From positions 25,948 to 89,947 of the forward strand of contig JAKUCV010007742.1 in the NCBI GenBank assembly GCA_028386065.3: a DNA stretch of 64,000 nt, in the 5' to 3' direction. This stretch comes from Turnera subulata. Its lineage: Eukaryota > Streptophyta > Magnoliopsida > Malpighiales > Passifloraceae. Position numbers and translations under genes: made by a program. Below are positions 48,601-58,839 of this stretch, one piece after another (position 1 is the stretch's first letter; every line of letters begins with the position of its first letter). The notes under the pieces were generated by a model, which saw only the letters and a program-made list of their open reading frames with translations, was not told the DNA's origin and searched no databases.

Positions 48601-49785
48601 TTAATTAACTCCCGTCAAGTTGGTTGAACTGTTTGGTAAAAAGATAATTGTGGAGATAATAAAATGAACAGATAAGCCGTCTAAATACTGTTAAATCGGA
48701 ATCATGCATGATTATTTTTGTTGAGCATTATAAGTGATTGTTGTGTTCCTATATAAACATATAGGGTATCGAGGTTTGACCGGATAGCAGTTTCAGAGAT
48801 ATCTCAGGTGAGGATGGATAACCTTTGTTATGTTGCCTGTAATACTTGTGTGCTTTGTTGTTTGATTGAACTGCTGAGATGTTCACTGTTGATTATTTGT
48901 CTGCTGCGATTATTGCTGTTGTGATTGTTGGACTATGATATTGATTCTATAGTTATTGTGATTGTTGTTGGACTATTGACATGGATAATTGATAAAAGTT
49001 GTTGAAATTGGAAATGGGAATTGGATAATTGGAAGTTATGTCGACAACTGTAATGTCACTTGGATAGTAGTGGTCTGACTCGATGGGTAGAGACTGTTTG
49101 GTGGTGGCCTTGACCTGGGTTCTTGTAGAAGCATGTCTATGCTTGGGATGTCTATCCCGTTGATATATTTGGGATGTCTATCCCGTGATTATTTTTGGGA
49201 TGTCTATCCCGTGATTATTTTTGGGATGTCTATCCCTGGGTTCTCTTGATTTTGGTCTGGCACCCGAAATATGTTGATATCCAGGTCTAACCCCTAGCTT
49301 GTCCAGTGACGGGGCCCGGAAGATAAAATTTGCTAATAATATTAAATATTCTTTTGGTCTTGGCTCAGTCTTGTTTGAGATGTACTGTTGTCTTACTTGC
49401 CTGCGTTTTCCTTACAGTATTACGGTTGCCTGCATATCACTGTTTATCCTTCGTCGGTGAGCACTTCGGACTCACCCCTCGCCTGCGGGGTTTCATCCCG
49501 TAGGATGAGTTGTTTGTAGTGCAGGAACGTACGAGGCAAGCTGCGGCGCACCCCTCGGGCAGGACTCGGATCCATTAATTTGCATTTGGAGTTTTGCATA
49601 TGTTGTTATAAGGTTATAAATGCTTCTGCTGTGCTATTGATATTGATGTACCCGAGGTCGGGTGACTGTTATTATTTTTGGGCCATTGGGCCGGTTTTCC
49701 ACTGTATTACACAGTTTGTGCCACGTGTCGGCACTGTTGTTCGGTAAATACTGTGTATTGGGTAATTAGTAGTCGGGGTGTTTCA
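45643..49785 (+). mobile_element. Solo LTR (about 4.1 kb) of a long-LTR retrotransposon
   Basis: It begins TGTAACGACCCGGGTAAAAT, ends GTCGGGGTGTTTCA, and is flanked by the perfect 5-bp duplication GGTTT (45638-45642 and 49786-49790). No PBS, gag or pol is present, so it is a solo LTR left by recombination. It holds a GC-rich, CT-rich block (46190-47120), an AT-rich block (47580-48500), four 26-bp units (49145-49236) and a late segment GGTTTCATCCCGTAGGATGA. The related LTR at 1-3328 is in the opposite orientation. Ty3-gypsy (Tekay/Del-like) is an inference from length and ends. The long Pro/Ser-rich ORFs inside are not genes. Confidence 0.88.
49145..49236. repeat. Four 26-bp tandem units with GGGATGTCTATCCC
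   Basis: Units start at 49145, 49171, 49197 and 49223, exactly 26 bp apart, joined by GTTGATATATTT or GTGATTATTTTT. Each can pair GGGAT with ATCCC. The LTR at the left edge has two units, so the number varies between copies. Confidence 0.88.
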
Positions 49786-51610
49786 GGTTTTCTCGAAAAA
49801 CAAATTATAGAGTGGTTTTCTTGACATCAAGAAATCCAAAACTACTCAATTCCTCCTATGTGTATTACCACCACACTAGTAGTAAAGTGAGTGGTTTTGG
49901 AAGACTCACCCACTATACTCAGGTGCACACGACACGGGTCGACTGGATTAGTTGGGGCAAAGCTCCGGATACCTAATGGGAAACCAAGTAAAGTAGGTGT
50001 TATTTGAAAAAAAATTATTGATATGTAGATATCAGAGATGGAGTTAATATGTCCTAATAGATTTTTATATATTAATTAATAAATTTAATATTTGATCACA
50101 TATATTTCTGTTTTCACAAAAAGGTAAAAGGCCAAAAGAATTATGTCACGTCAAAATCTGATCACTTCCAATTTTTTTTAGCAGAAAAATGAAATTCACA
50201 TGCAGGATAAAAATTGAGATAATCTATAAATATCTGTTACATTTATTTTGGTCCGCGAATTAACTACGTACATAGGCGACATTGCGTCTCACCTCTTCTA
50301 ACTAATTAAGGACCACTCTGAAATGTGGATGCGATACACTGCACCGAGAAGAGGAAATTGCTTTCCCCGAATTAGAAGACAGATTAAAAGTACTTTATCC
50401 AAAAAACAAAAAAAAAAGTACTAAAAGTAGTTTACCCAAAAAACAAAAAAAAAAGTTAATAATTTGGGGTACGGTAGGTACCGTGTTTAACTTTCACGGT
50501 TTCTTTTGTTTTTTTCCTATTCCGCATCCGGAGCAAAAATCCTGACTAATCTGGACTCGACTTAATAATTTTTTTTGTATGCATAAGAATTTGAATTCAG
50601 ATCTTGCTTAAGCAAAAGCAAGTCACTTACCGGTTGGACTAACCCCACATTGGATATATAAAACTTATAACATACACTATAAAATTATTCTTCAGTTAAC
50701 AAAAAATTAGTTTGCTATGTATTGTTAACAATTAAACCAATTAACGATGAAAATGTAAATAAAGAACATAAAAAATTTACCTTTAGTAATTACTCGCTCA
50801 TAAACAGTTTACTTTTCTTGGCTGCCATGTTAAGTGTGAATGTGACTATTAATTATGGTTTTAAATTAATTTAAAGATATCTCTGCAAAGCAAATTGCAG
50901 GAGCGCGTTGACAACCGCTCTCTGATTGAAAAACGATATAATTTAACCACCATCGTGGAATTTTGATCGCAAAACGACATGAATTTAATTTTTTAGTAGG
51001 AATTAATTTGATATGATCACCAATAATGACTTGTATGAACCCAAAAAAATAATGACTTGTTATTTTCGTAATTTTAATTCTACCTTTTTTTTTTCTAGAG
51101 GTATGACATCACCAAATCTAGCTCCCACGCCACTCATCCGGATGAGGATAATTTTTTTCTATATTTAATTTTAAGTATTAACGAGATATATAATCCAACG
51201 GCAAATTTTCTATTCGAAAAAAATCCACCTACAGATCATCATATCCAAAGTTTGACAAGTAAATATATCCGGACTATTAATTCAACTAATTAACATTCAT
51301 TTTGTCTATTCCTCAAAAAAAAAAACACTCATTTTTTTACTGCAATAGAAAAATTAACACAGGCACATGCCTGCCTATCATATACTTGACACGTGGAAGA
51401 TACAAGCATCAGACCCGTCTGGCCGTCTCCATGGAAAAACTTTTTTAAAAAAAGAAAAGAAAAGAAAAAGTATGTTATTGAATTGTTATATATAGATGCT
51501 AGCTTAGTACTCATGGGTTATAAGCCAATTTCAGCTTAGAAACAAACATCAACTATAGCTAGCTACGTGAAGTTCAAAGAAAAGAAGGCCTCAAAAAACT
51601 CAAAACCAAT
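49786..51610. other. Spacer between the solo LTR and cupin 5
   Basis: No gene is seen. 50700-51060 is another copy of the spacer upstream of cupins 1 and 2 (compare 26450-26740). A degenerate tRNA-SINE-like segment (GTTAGTCCAACCGGTAAGTG on the minus strand) lies near 50570-50650. The cupin 5 promoter is at about 51340-51610. Confidence 0.5.
51389..51396 (+). promoter_or_regulatory. G-box/ABRE-like site of cupin 5
   Basis: ACACGTGG in the context CTTGACACGTGGAA, about 215 bp upstream of the ATG, the same position and context as in cupin 2. A TATA box (TATATATAGATG) lies at 51487-51498. Confidence 0.55.
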
Positions 51611-53147
51611 ATGGATTTTGACCTGTCACCAAAGTTTGCTCAAGAGGTGTTCAATGGAGAAGGTGGTTCCTACCACAGCTGGTCTGCTACTGAGTTTCCA
51701 TTGCTTGGCGAGGCAAAGGTTGGTGCAGGAAGGCTTGTTCTTCAACCTCAGGGCTTCGCTCTTCCCCACTCCGCTGATTGCTCCAAAATTGGTTATGCTC
51801 TTCAAGGTATACATATAGTAAATATTATTAATGTTAACAAATTATGGGATTAATTAATCTGCCTTTATGTTTATGTTTAGTCACTCTTTTTAATATGGAT
51901 CATAATGTATTAAATAAATTAACTTATGTGTATATAATTAATGCAGGTAGTGAAGGCATAGTGGGGATGGTGCTCCCTAACTCATCAAAAGAGGTGGTGC
52001 TGAAGCTCAGAAAAGGAGACGTGATACCGGTACCCCTTGGATCAGTCTCATGGTGGTACAACAATGGAGACTCAGAACTTATAGTGGTCTTCTTAGGGGA
52101 GGCATCGGGGGCCTATGTTCCTGGTCAATTCACCTATTTCCTTCTAAGTGGAGGCCTTGGCATCTTGTCAGGTTTCTCATCAGAATTCACTTCCAGAGCT
52201 TACAAACTCAACCAGGAAGATGCCAACAAACTTGCCAATAGCCAAAAAGGGGTGTTGATCGTCAAGCTAGACGAGGCAGCAGCAAAAGGCATGCCTCAGC
52301 CTAGTGGTGGTCACCACAAGTTGGTATATAACACAGATGATGCATCAGCTGACCTTAACGTCAAAGGAGGTGGAATGTTTAAAACCTTAACAGCAGATGA
52401 GTTTCCTCTCCTTGAAGAAGTAGGGCTGAGCCTTAACCATGCAAGACTGGAAGCTAAAGCCATGTACTCTCCTACGTATACTGTGGATGGTACAGTTCGG
52501 GTTTTTTATGTTTATAAAGGAAGTGGTAAGGTTCAGGTTGTGGGAATCAATGGCAAGCGGGTCCTGGATGCCACAGTAGAGGCTGGTCAATTGCTTGTTG
52601 TGCCACCACATTTTGCTGTTGCTAAAATTGCTGGTAGTGAAGGATTGGAGTTTGTTTCTATCCTAACATCAACTAGGTACGTAACATCGGTATGACTATA
52701 TTTAATTAATTAATTTGTACTATTCCAATTAGTCAAAGATTAACATGGATAGCGTATCAAAATTAACTAGAAATCAATAGAAGGTCGCCTCATAGTTATT
52801 GTGACAGGTTTTAATTAATAAAGAGCTACAATCTATATAATATTGCAACCTCTCGCTTTTGCGTACTTTGTGTAATCACCGGACTTTGTATATCGGCTTG
52901 ACTATCGAATTTGCAAATGTCTATTTCAGTAAAACCTGGAGAAAGCACTTTTGATATAATTATTTGATGCAGTTTCATTTTTCTGACCTGCTGCAGACCT
53001 GTCGTTGAAGAGCTTGCCACGAAGAAATCAGTGTGGACTGCCTTATCTCCAGTAGTTTCGCAAGTTTCTCTCGACGTGACTCCAGAATTTGAAGCATTAT
53101 TCAGGTCCACTATTGAAACGACCAGTCTTCTGATCACGGGCAAATAA
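51611..53147 (+). CDS. Bicupin (11S-globulin/glutelin-like), cupin 5
   Basis: Three exons: 51611-51806, 51947-52676 and 52997-53147 (acceptors AATGCAG|GTAGTG and CTGCAG|ACCTG). The product is 358 aa and intact. The first barrel is almost identical at nucleotide level to that of cupin 1 over long stretches (for example 51952-52300 against 28651-29000), although the genes are about 23 kb apart. This suggests recent duplication or gene conversion. Second-barrel features are VFYVYKGSGKVQVVG and VVPPHFAVAKIAGSEGLEF. No signal peptide. Confidence 0.9.
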
Positions 53148-53522
53148 ATAGTTCTTTAAGAGATGCTTTAGTTCGGGGTCTGTTGTCTTATCCAAATTTG
53201 TGTTTCTGTTCTGCATCTTTTTTTTTTTCTTTCTATCGAGCTCTGTTTTGCGTGTTCACAGTAAGATGGTGCAGTTATGTACCAAAAGAAATAAGATGAC
53301 TAGTGCTCTACATCACTGATTGGGAAAAAAAATAGTACACAGTATAATCATACTACTTCTTCAACTATAGGTACTACAAAGAAAACGCTTCGTGCAAAAG
53401 ATAAATGCCTACCTTCCCTTAATAAAAAGATTGAAAGTAGACAGAGGATAGCAAACGTGGTACTTGTATACTGTAAAAACAGCAAATTACATGTGAGAAA
53501 TGGATGTGAACCTTAGCTTCAT
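53148..53522. other. Convergent 3' region between cupin 5 and SDP1
   Basis: 3' ends of two converging genes. It includes the cupin 3' flank repeat (to about 53310) and is the right edge of the duplicated region. No gene is seen. Confidence 0.5.
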
Positions 53523-56411
53523 CTAAGCACTATGTGGTTGAACTCTTTCGTGAGACGAGTTTGCGGCACTGCCATCATCTTCGTCACATTCTGATACTGA
53601 GCTTGCATCTGTATCCCCTTCCGGACAGTCAAGCTGACCACATTCAAGAACTTCACTGTTATTACTTTCAAAATCATGGTTCCTACTGGAGAGTGCCAAA
53701 TCTTCTATCTTTACAACATTAAGCATGAACCCATTATGTGTCCTTTCAGGCTGCAAAAAGTCACCCTCATTTACTACAATGCTAGACCCACTCGTGGATG
53801 GTCTATTGGCAGTCTCCCTGTGATCAAATTCACTTTCAGAATTTCTATCTGGTGTTGTTACCCTCGGGCTCTGATTATATGAATCCCTCCCTCCCATCTG
53901 AGCCCCAGGAGAATCCGGATGGGCAACTAAACCTCTGCTCAGTTCAGCATCAATGTCCAGGTTCTGGACAAAGTCAATGAACTTATCTGCAGAAGTAGTC
54001 CTCATCAGTGGCCCACCAGACCTTGTCCAGGAAATTGAGTCTTCTGATTCACTATCACTTCCATCGTGCATGTTCCGCTGCATTCGCAGATTTCTAGCAG
54101 TGGAGGGTCCGGCAGCAGACCCACCAACTCCTTGGTGAAACTGGGAAGCCAAATCGGCAAGGTCTTCTTCTAGAGAACCTGTTGAGTTCTCTCGAGCAAT
54201 GCAATTCCAAGAAGGAATTCTTTTCGAAGCACTGAATCTCACCGTAGCAGTGGCAGCGCTGGCTTGGCCATGCGAAGCTGCAGCAGCTCTGGCAGCACTT
54301 CTTTTGAGTCTGCGCATGTGGTTGAGAATTGCCACACATTCATCAAGAGCAAGCTCAATGCCACAGTTAGCTTTTATGGCTGATAGCTTCTCCCAAGTGC
54401 ACCTCCTCCCTTGGTTGGCTGCCTTTTGAAGCTCCACATGAGTTGGATTTTGAATGATTTTTGACAACTGCATGGAAAGAGATATTAGAATTTGAAATAG
54501 CTACCACTTGAGAGAAAACACAAAAACATGGAGCTGGACATAAAATCCTTCAACTGTGGACATTAATGATCAGATATGAGGTTATCCATTTATCTTTTAA
54601 GCGGTAAGACATCTATATGCTTTATAAATTAAGAAACCCAAGTCAATTGATAAATGACCAAACCTGGTGAATCTTGGTTCAAAGTCTTTTTGCACATACC
54701 TGAGCAAGTGTAACAGGCATAACAACAGTAACATCACCCTCCCAGTCCTGAGCAAAAAGCTTAGCAAGTCCACCTAAGGGGAAACCAAGTTCCAATACTT
54801 GATTGCATCTATGTTTTACCTCCATCTCAGCTAGATGAGCAAGCTACGAAGTCAAACACTTTAAATCGTTATTCTCACAACAGAAAGGAGGAAATGAGAG
54901 GCCTATCGACTGATGCAAACAGGAAAAGAAATGCAAAAGGAAAAAATAAAACCTTTGCTCAACTTTTAAGACTAAAGCAATGCGTTGCATACCTTGGCTG
55001 CAAAATTACCCCCATAAGCCCGCACAAAGTCCTTCAGTCGTAATAATGGAGCTATATGTGGATTGGCTTGGCTCACAATGAAATGATTAACATTGAATAG
55101 TTCCTTCAACTGCATCATTGGTAAATCAACCTCCAGGCTACCATCCCTCCACCGACGCATGGATGGGCCTGATCCCTCCTCGGGATCCAAATTAAAGGGT
55201 GGATGGTAGGGAACAATTTCTCCACTCCTGTCCTTAGCCATCAGTTCCTGGGCTTCAAAAAGGCCAGGAAAGGCACAAGAAGCAGTAACTGCACTCCATA
55301 TAACAACATGAGGTGAAGTTAAATAGTTAAGACACCTAGGGGGCTCATGCTTCCTTGGGGAGCACACAGTGATCCCAAGAATTCGACCTGTCATGTCGTA
55401 TGCTTCCTGAAAAGTGAGGTTACTGGTCAGATTCCTTAACAACCACTGTAAATGCCGAATCTCATGAACAGCTCCCTGTCTCATGACCCTCTTGACCACT
55501 GTAAAAATCCCACCCAACTGGTCAAAAAACTGCAGTGAGTGCCAAGAGTCCTCAAAGAAACTTTGCAGCTCGGGCCAGGACCTACTGGCGACAACGGAAC
55601 ACATGATAGATCCCACACTAGAACCAGCAATAATTCGGGGTAAAACCTTATGCTCCACCAATGTTTTCACCACGCCCACATGAAAGGCTCCAAGGGAAGC
55701 ACCTCCACTCAGGAGCAAAGCTGTCCTCCCAAAGGCATGCCTGGTCTCATGCATGAATGAGAGCTTCTCTTCTAATGAAAGCTCCTCCGAATCAGAATCA
55801 CACACCATTCTCAGCTGAGTTGAAACCTCATCAATGTATTCCTTTATGAGCCTAGGAACTTGAAGCCTGCCCTTGTGGAGCTCGGGGTTACACATATTAC
55901 CAAGATTTCTAATAAGATCAGCTCTCATACAAAAGATAATGTCTCTGAGAGATCCATCCTGGCGACGGTGGCGGAGCTCCTGAAGCTTATTTCTGACCAA
56001 TTCTTCATCGTAAAGATTGGATTCATTCATCTTTGGAGTTTCTTTATCAAGCATCTTAGCAGCATGAGCCCACTCCTCATAGGTTAATGCAGCTCTCATC
56101 ATATTCCTCCAGAATTTCCTCCGGTACGCCATCTCTGTCCTCAATTTCAGTTTCGTGTATCTTTTCAATAGGAAAGCAATCAAGGTGACCAAGGCCAATA
56201 TACCCTGAGGATTCCTGGGATGCAACCATGATAATATGGGAGCTAAAAACCCACCACAACTCCGAATCCAGTGCAACACAAGAAGATATATCTGATGCCT
56301 CAAATGTATGATTGACTTGCAGAACAGGACCCTAAAAGCAATGGTCCTACCAATGATGGAGGAAGGACCAATTGGGAAAGGATCAACAGATGCCTCGTTA
56401 CTTATATCCAT
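53523..56411 (-). CDS. SDP1: Triacylglycerol lipase SDP1-like (patatin-domain oil-body lipase)
   Basis: Three coding exons: 56411-54993, 54843-54700 and 54467-53523, all in phase 0, giving 835 aa. The first Met of [18 protein letters not shown] is the start. Arabidopsis SDP1 (about 825 aa) begins the same way and is very similar throughout. The patatin domain has oxyanion-hole GGASLG (236-241), nucleophile in GSSVG (Ser265) and catalytic Asp in DGSLEVD (Asp423). Before it are an N-terminal hydrophobic stretch ([12 protein letters not shown], about 71-82) and a DUF3336-type region. The C-terminal third is Ser/acidic-rich and less ordered. SDP1 starts seed-oil breakdown at germination by hydrolysing triacylglycerol on lipid bodies. 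An upstream 5'-UTR intron is likely. Confidence 0.95.
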
Positions 56412-57426
56412 GTCCTTGACTAAAGAAAAAATCTTGGGTTTGGATGTCCAAAGCTCAAAATTCCTACAGTTCAGAAAATAAACAGAGATTACACATAAGA
56501 ACAAGCATCAATAACCATTGAAAGACTACAATTTGATGCATCCTGTTCATGAGGGACAGTATTGGCTATTCTCCATTAGAAAAAAAAAAGAAAAGAAAAG
56601 ATTTTTACGCGCAAAATTCAAATCAGTGAAGGATGGAGACGAATAGTAACGAAATCCAACCTCTAATTCCTCCAGCGACCGCTTCAACTTGGGAAAGAAA
56701 CCAAAATTCTCTGGATCACCCTGTACTATCTATTGGGTTCCCAGATCACAATTCAAAGAACATCATTTTAACCAACAAAAAAAGAACAGGAAAAGCTAAA
56801 AAATCCCAAGAATTTGATCCAATGCAATTCAAGAAAGAAATCCCATCACGAAGAAAAATTCCTGAGATTGCAGACTTCAAATTAAGATGACTATCTTACA
56901 TGGCGCAACAAAACAGGCTTAATTGGATAGAGAGAGAAAGAGACTGTGTGTGTGTTTTTGTTAATATTTTATAGAACAAAAAAGGGTCATAGGGAAATGT
57001 GAAGATTGTAACAGGATAGAATAGCGGTGGTGGATTAGGGGAAGGAGACATCATCATCTTTGAAATTAACAATATAATTAACCTGTTAAACACCTTAAAG
57101 ATTCCCGCTTTGCTAGGGAAACACTGCAATTTATAGGCTTAACGTTTAAGAGCTACTTCTATTAAATCTTGAATTACAAATTAAACCGGGAAACCCCATC
57201 TCCTCCATTAAACGACAAGCTGTTTACCCGCCCCATCTGCGCTCTACAGAGTATGGGCTTCCCTTCTGCATGGGCTTCTAAAAAACTAACCCAATACATT
57301 GGGACAATAAACAGATGATCGAAGAAAGCCCAGCCCATTTTTAAGGCTCTTTCTTCTTCTTTGTGGGTTAAATTAAATGTAAGTGACCATTTCCAGTTAC
57401 TGTGTGGAGTAGTAGAAGAAGCGACC
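56412..57426. promoter_or_regulatory. Shared divergent promoter region, including the SDP1 5'-UTR intron
   Basis: On the minus strand a UTR exon appears to end at 56900 (CGCCAT|GTAAGATAG), followed by a T-rich intron reaching an acceptor near 56475 (GAACTGTAG|GAATTT). A TATA box (CTATAAAATA, minus strand) at about 56964-56974 precedes a CT-rich likely start region. On the plus side, the dehydrogenase begins at 57427, so the two genes share about 450 bp of upstream DNA. Confidence 0.5.
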
Positions 57427-58359
57427 ATGGAGACTCCTTACCCGAACCCCATATCGCCGGGCAAAACACGCATTGGGTGGATCGGCATAGGCGTAATGGG
57501 CGGTGCGATGGCCTCCCGCCTCCTCTCCGCCGGCTACTCCATCACCGTCTACGCCCGCTCCCCGGCCAAGGCCGCCGCGCTCCAATCCCAAGGCGCCCAC
57601 CTCGCGTCTTCCCCATCCGAAGTCGCCAGCCACAGCGACGTCGTCTTCACCATGGTGGGACACCCGTCAGATGTTCGATCTATTGTCTTGGAGAGCCAAG
57701 GCAGAGGGATCCTCGCCGGACTCGGCCCCGGCGGGGTCATGGTCGACACCACCACCAGCGACCCGGCTCTCGCGCGCGAGATCTTCGCCGCCGCACGTGC
57801 GAAAGGGTGCTGGTCGGTTGATTCTCCGGTGTCGGGTGGTGATATTGGCGCCAGAGATGGGAAGCTGGCCATTTTCGCGGGAGGCGACGCGGGTGTTGTT
57901 GATTGGCTGTCGCCGTTGTATGGAGTGATGGGTAAAGTTTCTTATATGGGTAAGGCCGGGTGCGGTCAAAGCTGCAAGATTGCGAATCAAATTGTGGTGG
58001 GGGCTAATTTGTTGGGGTTGAGTGAAGGGCTTGTGTTTGCGGAGAGAGCAGGGCTGGATGTGAGGCAGTTTATGAACGCCGTGAGGGGAGGGGCGGCGGG
58101 GTCGATGGTGATGGAGTTGTTCGGGGAGAGAATGATCGGGAGAGACTTCAGGCCTGGTGGGTTTGCGGAGTATATGGTGAAGGATATGGGGATGGGTGTG
58201 GATTTTGTGGAGGAGAACGAGAATGAGAGAGGGGGAGTGCCTGTTTTGCCAGGAGCTGCTTTGGGTAAGCAGTTGTTTGTGGGGATGGTGGCAAATGGGG
58301 ATGGGCATCTTGGCACCCAAGGGCTTATTACTGTCATTGAGAGACTCAACGGCAAGTGA
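57427..58359 (+). CDS. Beta-hydroxyacid dehydrogenase (3-hydroxyisobutyrate dehydrogenase-like / glyoxylate reductase family)
   Basis: A single-exon 310-aa protein. ATG 57427 (CGACCATGG context) is the first Met in the frame. The N-terminal Rossmann fold has GIGVMG (20-25). The substrate-binding signature DSPVSGG is at 132-138, and the catalytic Lys184 lies in GCGQSCKIANQIV. The C-terminal helical domain ends LITVIERLNGK. Family members reduce or oxidise short beta-hydroxyacids with NAD(P)H. The plant members of this intronless type (Arabidopsis At4g29120/At1g71180 kind) are annotated as probable 3-hydroxyisobutyrate dehydrogenases, and the substrate cannot be settled here. No long transit peptide is evident. 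The 5' half is markedly GC-rich compared with the surroundings, as common for intronless plant genes. Confidence 0.92.
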   Translation: METPYPNPISPGKTRIGWIGIGVMGGAMASRLLSAGYSITVYARSPAKAAALQSQGAHLASSPSEVASHSDVVFTMVGHPSDVRSIVLESQGRGILAGLGPGGVMVDTTTSDPALAREIFAAARAKGCWSVDSPVSGGDIGARDGKLAIFAGGDAGVVDWLSPLYGVMGKVSYMGKAGCGQSCKIANQIVVGANLLGLSEGLVFAERAGLDVRQFMNAVRGGAAGSMVMELFGERMIGRDFRPGGFAEYMVKDMGMGVDFVEENENERGGVPVLPGAALGKQLFVGMVANGDGHLGTQGLITVIERLNGK

Positions 58360-58839
58360 CAAGTTCATCCTTCTTCCGAAGCTTGATCAGTATCCATCTC
58401 CTCCTCCTATAAGTCCAGCTCTGAGGGAGATGGGAGGAGGGGAAAGGTACTGATCATGTCTCAGATGATGAGGATATGAAATTGGAGGTGTAAGATGAGT
58501 TCTTTTCTTGGAGGATGAGGAGATGAAAGAGAAGATGACAAACAACGCCACCGTCTTCTGTCCGATGCTTGGATGCTATTAGTTTAAGAGATATTTGATT
58601 TACAGAGATGCATTGCATGGTCACATGCCGTGTAACATATTCTGCCTTCAAAGCCTCTTGGCCTTGTAAGCGAAGTCTTTGGATGTTCTACTTGTGGACA
58701 TTGTTGTAACTTGTAAGTTAGTTACATAGTAATAGAAACTTTCAGAAGTACTAGCATCTTCTGTCCCCTGTTTTCCTGTAGTGAATGTTTCTATTGTGAA
58801 CTTTTCTTTAGATGTAACAAATTGATATTCTCTAATCTA
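58360..58839. other. Convergent 3' region between the dehydrogenase and the F-box gene
   Basis: 3' UTRs of the two converging genes; no further gene is seen. Confidence 0.5.

Noticed and set aside
45628..49818. 16-bp direct repeat AATTATAGAGTGGTTT as target duplication of the solo LTR
   Set aside because: The right-hand copy is 17 bp away from the LTR end. The TG...CA ends are bounded exactly by GGTTT, so the longer repeat was already in the host site.
50570..50650. SINE-like segment on the minus strand
   Set aside because: A tRNA-like motif and A-run are suggestive, but no target duplication or clear B box could be found; mentioned only in the spacer description.
56633..56890. 85-codon plus-strand ORF beginning with ATG
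   Set aside because: It is antisense within the T-rich 5'-UTR intron of SDP1. Lys/Asn-rich composition comes from the intron's base content.
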